Positions 5,093 to 7,881 of a DNA stretch of 7,881 nt are shown piece after piece. The notes beneath the pieces are model-generated. The model was given only the letters and a program-made list of their open reading frames with translations. It did not search any database and was not told the DNA's origin. The stretch covers positions 1 to 7,881 of the forward strand of contig CACZRJ010000273.1 of NCBI GenBank assembly GCA_902783535.1, written 5' to 3'. Within the stretch, counting starts at the first letter, position 1, and each line of letters begins with the position of its first letter. Source of the DNA: an uncultured Ruminococcus sp. (GTDB lineage: Bacteria > Bacillota > Clostridia > Oscillospirales > CAG-382). Position numbers and translations under genes: made by a program.

Positions 5093-6565
5093 TCAATTTT
5101 TCTTTTTCGACTTTTGAACGATCAGCACGACGACGACGGCAACGATAGCCGCACCCGCCAGACAAATCAGAATGATCACTGGAACCGGAAAGCCCTCGGA
5201 CGGAGTTTCCGGGGCGGAAGACCCGGCAGACGTGCTTTCCGCGGAAGCGCTCTCTGCCGCAGAGACCGGTTCGGGTCCGTCGGACTGATTCATCTGCGAA
5301 ACGTCTTCCGACGTTCCGGCTTCGGAGGTCGAACCGTCCGGCTCCGAAACATCGGACGAGTCGTCTGTCCCGATCGGCACTTCAGGCGTTTCCGGGCCGT
5401 CGCCGGAGACGGGGTCGCCGTCGGAAACGGGGTCGCCGTCGGAAACGGGGTCGCCGTCGGAAACGGTCCCGGAAGTCTCGCCCGGTGAGGACGATTCCTT
5501 CGCAAGGCCGATGATCAGGTAGTTCCCGTCGATTTTGGCGTTCACGCCGTAAAGCGGCTTGACGGTGCTGTTGTAAACAGGGGCGTTTCCGTTCGCGTCG
5601 TCGTAGATATTGAACAGAGGTTCATTTTTCTTCGCTTCCGAAGCATTGTAGAAGAAAGCGACAAGAAATCCCTCCGCAGGTACTTTCACGCTGTTCTGAA
5701 AATTTCTGTCGACGGAAGCGAAAACGAGGTTGTTTCCGGACTGGGTGCAGACGCCGTTTTTGTCGAATGCCATCACGTGCATATACCGGAAGTTCCAGTC
5801 GTCGGAAAGGAACTCCTCGTCGACGGACGCGGCATTGTAAAGCACGTCGACTTCCCCGTTCACGTTGGAGCATTTCACGTCGATCCCTGTGATCTTCACG
5901 GCAATCGCGCCTTCCGGCAGATCCTCCGGAGGATCGTCGTCCGGATCGCTGCCGCTGTTGTCGCTGCCGCCGTTTCCGCTCCCCGGCCCGTCGTCCGGAT
6001 CGGTATCCGTGCAGTCTCCGGTCACGCTGCCTTCCGTCCCGTAGTTGAGAGTGATCGCCATGCCCTTGAAGGATGCGGAGAAATCGCTTTCCACGGCGAG
6101 CGTGCGGTTGTAGATGTCGTCCGCTTTTCCGGTCAGCACGGAATCAAGCGCTTTGTAGTAGTCGAACAGCGCCCTGTTCTTGCTGAAGGTGTCGTTGTAG
6201 TAGAACGCGATCATGAACCCTGCCTGCGGAATGACGACATAGTTCTGGAAGGATTTGTCGACGGAAGCGAAAACCAGGTTGTTCCCCAGCTGAACGCATG
6301 CGCCGTAGCGGTCGAAAACCATAATGTACATATACCGGAGGTTGTGGTCTTCGGAGGAAATGACACGTTCCTTTTTCGTTTCGCCCTCGAACAGAAAAAT
6401 CATACCGTCGCCGTTTTCGTCGTCTCCGACGCCCTCCAGTTCCGTCGCTTCGACAGTGAAGCTTCCGCCGTTTTCCGCAGCAGCGGTCAGCAGCGCGGGA
6501 ACGAATGCCGCAATTGCAAGCAATGCGGCGAACACGCAAATGAGCAGTCTCCTTTTGTTACCCAT
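5093..6565 (-). CDS. Membrane-anchored surface protein with two copies of an unrecognised domain, 490 aa
   Basis: I do not recognise the family. A signal peptide (positive NKRR, hydrophobic 7-28, cleavage near AAAEN at 30-32) precedes two related domains at about 36-177 and 220-356. Their best-conserved part is RYMxxMxFDxxGxCxQxGNNLVFASVDxxFQNxV (77-110 and 260-293), with 30 of 49 residues identical across the core. An Asp/Gly/Ser linker (178-219) joins them. After the second copy come SDGDP repeats (368-391), a Ser/Thr/Glu/Pro stalk (392-460), one membrane helix (461-483) and a basic tail, KSKKKN. This is type I topology with the domains outside. Each copy has one conserved Cys (90 and 273). 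Start: AAGGAGG (6570-6576) lies four bases before the ATG. It follows the FAD oxidoreductase gene after 43 bases without an obvious promoter, so co-transcription is likely. Role unknown; binding of a surface ligand is a guess. Confidence 0.88.
   Translation of the reverse strand: MGNKRRLLICVFAALLAIAAFVPALLTAAAENGGSFTVEATELEGVGDDENGDGMIFLFEGETKKERVISSEDHNLRYMYIMVFDRYGACVQLGNNLVFASVDKSFQNYVVIPQAGFMIAFYYNDTFSKNRALFDYYKALDSVLTGKADDIYNRTLAVESDFSASFKGMAITLNYGTEGSVTGDCTDTDPDDGPGSGNGGSDNSGSDPDDDPPEDLPEGAIAVKITGIDVKCSNVNGEVDVLYNAASVDEEFLSDDWNFRYMHVMAFDKNGVCTQSGNNLVFASVDRNFQNSVKVPAEGFLVAFFYNASEAKKNEPLFNIYDDANGNAPVYNSTVKPLYGVNAKIDGNYLIIGLAKESSSPGETSGTVSDGDPVSDGDPVSDGDPVSGDGPETPEVPIGTDDSSDVSEPDGSTSEAGTSEDVSQMNQSDGPEPVSAAESASAESTSAGSSAPETPSEGFPVPVIILICLAGAAIVAVVVVLIVQKSKKKN
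5411..5464 (-). repeat. Three perfect 18-bp tandem repeats encoding VSDGDP
   Basis: The 18-base unit GGGGTCGCCGTCGGAAAC (plus strand) occurs three times without a mismatch at 5411-5428, 5429-5446 and 5447-5464. A diverged fourth unit at 5393-5410 encodes VSGDGP. Lying between the second domain and the stalk, it lengthens an acidic, flexible spacer six residues at a time without shifting frame. Perfect identity suggests recent expansion by slippage. Confidence 0.95.
5498..5908 (-). repeat. Second copy of the duplicated surface domain (residues about 220-356)
   Basis: This copy aligns with residues 36-177 of the same protein through RYMHVMAFDKNGVC, SGNNLVFASVD, a GFLVAFFYN strand and a final IYNR/VYNS-type turn. 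Nucleotides 5707-5725 match 6256-6274 exactly (19 bases, 549 bases apart), the best-preserved trace of the duplication. The other parts have diverged, so the duplication is not very recent. Confidence 0.8.
6035..6460 (-). repeat. First copy of the duplicated surface domain (residues about 36-177)
   Basis: The copy begins SFTVEATELEGV, carries an Asp/Asn/Gly-rich loop (GDDENGDG, 47-54) that the second copy lacks in this form, and continues into the shared core RYMYIMVFDRYGAC, LGNNLVFASVD and GFMIAFYYN. It ends near GMAITLNYG (168-176). The alternation of short hydrophobic strands and turns suggests a beta-sandwich. That fold is inference from the pattern only. Confidence 0.75.
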
Positions 6566-6569
6566 AATT

Positions 6570-6576
6570 CCTCCTT
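6570..6576 (-). promoter_or_regulatory. Ribosome binding site of the duplicated-domain surface protein
   Basis: Read on the minus strand this is AAGGAGG, a full anti-Shine-Dalgarno match, separated from the ATG at 6565 by only four bases (AATT). The spacing is short but the match is strong. The 43-base gap to the preceding gene shows no promoter-like pair and no hairpin, so the gene is likely read from the upstream transcript. Confidence 0.75.
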
Positions 6577-6608
6577 TTTCGTCGGGACCGAACGCGGAAG
6601 GCGCACGG

Positions 6609-7880
6609 TCATTCGATGCAGGCGCCCGCCTCGCGGAGTTTCGCCTGAAGCGTTTCGATATCGATGTCTTTCACGTTTTTCCCGGATTCCAGGGCGATCG
6701 CCGCGGCGGTTCCCGCCGCCTCGCCGAGCGTACAGACGATGGGCATGATGCGGATGGACGCCTGCGCCTCGTGCGTGCAGGAAATGCAGCGTCCTGCAAC
6801 AAGCAGATTCTCCGCATCCTTCGGAATCAGGGAGCGGTAAGGGATGGTATAGTATTCACCGGCCGGGAAGAACCTGTGCGAAGTTCCGGATCCTTCCGGA
6901 TTGTGAATGTCGATGTCGTAGTTTCCGCACGCGATCCTGTCTTCGAACCGCGTGCACGCGATCAGTTCCTCCGCGGTCAGGACATGCTCGCCGTCGATCA
7001 TCCGGCTTTCGCGCACGCCCGTGACGGGCGCCGAGAAAACGAACTGCGCTTTCTCGCATCCGGGGACGCGTTCACGCATGAACTGCAAAAGTTCGAGCAT
7101 CTGCTCGCGCGCCTCCACGTCCGCTTCCGTAAGTTCCCAAGGATCGACGGGATTCTTTTTCACGATCCTTGTGGCGTTCAGCCGCAGGATGGACGGAATG
7201 GTCGTGTGGAAAAGCATGATGCCGTCCATCGGATTCCGGATGGGACGGACTTTCTTCTCTTCCGCCCAGCGCTGAACGTAATCATGTCCTTCGCGGTCAA
7301 ATTTTTCGCCGTCGATGTTTCCGACGAGAAAATTGAGCGTCATCGGCTGGCAGAGACTGTCCTCGGGACGTCCCAGCCTGCACGGGAATCCGGCATAGTA
7401 CGCGAGATCGGCGTCGCCTGTCGCGTCGACGAACAGTTTCGCGCGGAGGCGGAGAATGCCTTCCTTCCCTGCGGCGAGGATCGCGGTCACGCGGTTTCCT
7501 TCGCGTTCCGCGTCGACCAGCTGGTGATTGTACAGCAGTTTCACGCCGGCTTCGAGCAGTTTCCGGTTCAGAATGAGCTTCATCCATTCCGGGTTGAATG
7601 CGTTGTAGAGCATGGCGTCGGAAGCGCGCAGCTCGTTCACGATCTCTTCGAAGATCCCTCTGCTGAGAAATTTCGTTTCCCCCGTTTCCGGGATCTTCGT
7701 CGTATACGGCATGAACGGATTGACCGTCATGGTGCTCGGAGCTCCGCCGGGCGCGTTGATGCGTTCGACCAGCAGAACGTTCTTCCCGTTCCGCGCAGCG
7801 GCGATCGCTGCCGCGCATCCTGTCAGTCCGCCGCCGGCGACGATCAGATCATAAACGGTTTCATGATTCAGAATTCTCAT
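6609..7880 (-). CDS. FAD-dependent oxidoreductase, FAD_oxidored family, 423 aa
   Basis: This is a flavoprotein with an N-terminal Rossmann fold. AGGGLTGCAAA (15-25) is the dinucleotide-binding loop and Glu39 at the end of the second strand should bind the adenosine ribose. FVDATGDADLAYYAG (150-164) is the second FAD motif, and ENLLVAGRCIS (357-367) plus RIMPIVCTLGEAAGTAAAIA (377-396) close the FAD site. GVRESRMIDGEHVLTAEEL (288-306) and YTIPYRSLIP (344-353) are typical of this group. No signal peptide is seen, so it is cytoplasmic. The ATG at 7880 lies one base from the window edge; the homologous part starts normally, so this is probably the true start, but its ribosome binding site is outside. 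Relatives often occur in sugar or glycoside loci, but the substrate here is unknown. It is followed after 43 bases by the duplicated-domain surface protein, probably in one transcript. Confidence 0.9.
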   Translation of the reverse strand: MRILNHETVYDLIVAGGGLTGCAAAIAAARNGKNVLLVERINAPGGAPSTMTVNPFMPYTTKIPETGETKFLSRGIFEEIVNELRASDAMLYNAFNPEWMKLILNRKLLEAGVKLLYNHQLVDAEREGNRVTAILAAGKEGILRLRAKLFVDATGDADLAYYAGFPCRLGRPEDSLCQPMTLNFLVGNIDGEKFDREGHDYVQRWAEEKKVRPIRNPMDGIMLFHTTIPSILRLNATRIVKKNPVDPWELTEADVEAREQMLELLQFMRERVPGCEKAQFVFSAPVTGVRESRMIDGEHVLTAEELIACTRFEDRIACGNYDIDIHNPEGSGTSHRFFPAGEYYTIPYRSLIPKDAENLLVAGRCISCTHEAQASIRIMPIVCTLGEAAGTAAAIALESGKNVKDIDIETLQAKLREAGACIE

Positions 7881-7881
7881 A

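Noticed and set aside
5201..5215. A sortase-like motif (APETP, residues 451-455) before the C-terminal hydrophobic helix of the surface protein
   Set aside because: Position and basic tail resemble a sorting signal, but both the Leu and the Gly of LPxTG are replaced. The 23-residue hydrophobic run is a sufficient membrane anchor.
5411..5464. Possible CRISPR array
   Set aside because: The 18-base units are directly adjacent with no spacers and lie in frame inside a protein-coding gene.
5777..6748. A 323-codon open frame on the plus strand
   Set aside because: It spans antisense to two minus-strand genes and across the gap between them. Its translation is His/Val/Arg-rich without signal or domain, whereas the minus-strand product has clear secretion and anchoring features.

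Overview
The window suggests a GC-rich (by eye well above 50%) member of the Clostridia/Firmicutes, probably an uncultured gut or rumen lineage that lives on complex carbohydrates. The reasons are Gram-positive-style lipoprotein signal peptides followed by Ser/Pro/Glu-rich spacers, strong AGGAGG-type ribosome binding sites, a near-consensus vegetative promoter, a CcpA-like cre site, and a solute-binding protein of a type common in clostridial sugar importers. This placement is inferred from style and family content; no marker gene is present.

Five protein genes fill almost the whole window. On the minus strand, bases 3333-1 hold a two-gene unit: a 251-residue endonuclease/exonuclease/phosphatase (EEP) family enzyme, whose stop overlaps by 4 bases (ATGA) the start of a large secreted lipoprotein. 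That lipoprotein has two discoidin-like domains, a DUF4855 domain and the beginning of a bacterial Ig-like domain, and it runs off the left edge. Divergently, on the plus strand (3439-5025), lies a 528-residue extracellular solute-binding lipoprotein. The 105-base divergent gap holds a near-consensus extended -10 promoter for the solute-binding gene. Its -10 box overlaps a weaker candidate promoter for the minus-strand pair, and a cre-like operator lies just inside the solute-binding gene.

Convergent to the solute-binding gene, past a perfect 9-bp hairpin at 5060-5081, is a second minus-strand unit (7880-5093). An FAD-dependent oxidoreductase of the FAD_oxidored type is followed after 43 bases by a membrane-anchored surface protein. 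That surface protein has two copies of a domain I do not recognise, a short SDGDP tandem repeat, a Ser/Thr/Glu stalk and one C-terminal membrane helix.

Taken together this looks like a polysaccharide or glycoside utilisation neighbourhood: a surface lipoprotein that could bind or process glycans, an importer's binding protein, and an oxidoreductase that could act on a sugar or a sugar-derived compound. No ABC permease, ATPase, classical glycoside hydrolase or regulator gene lies in the window, so the substrate is unknown. No RNA gene, mobile element or CRISPR array was seen. The most novel-looking items are the duplicated-domain surface protein, the EEP/DUF4855 coupling, and the overlapping divergent promoters with the cre-like site.
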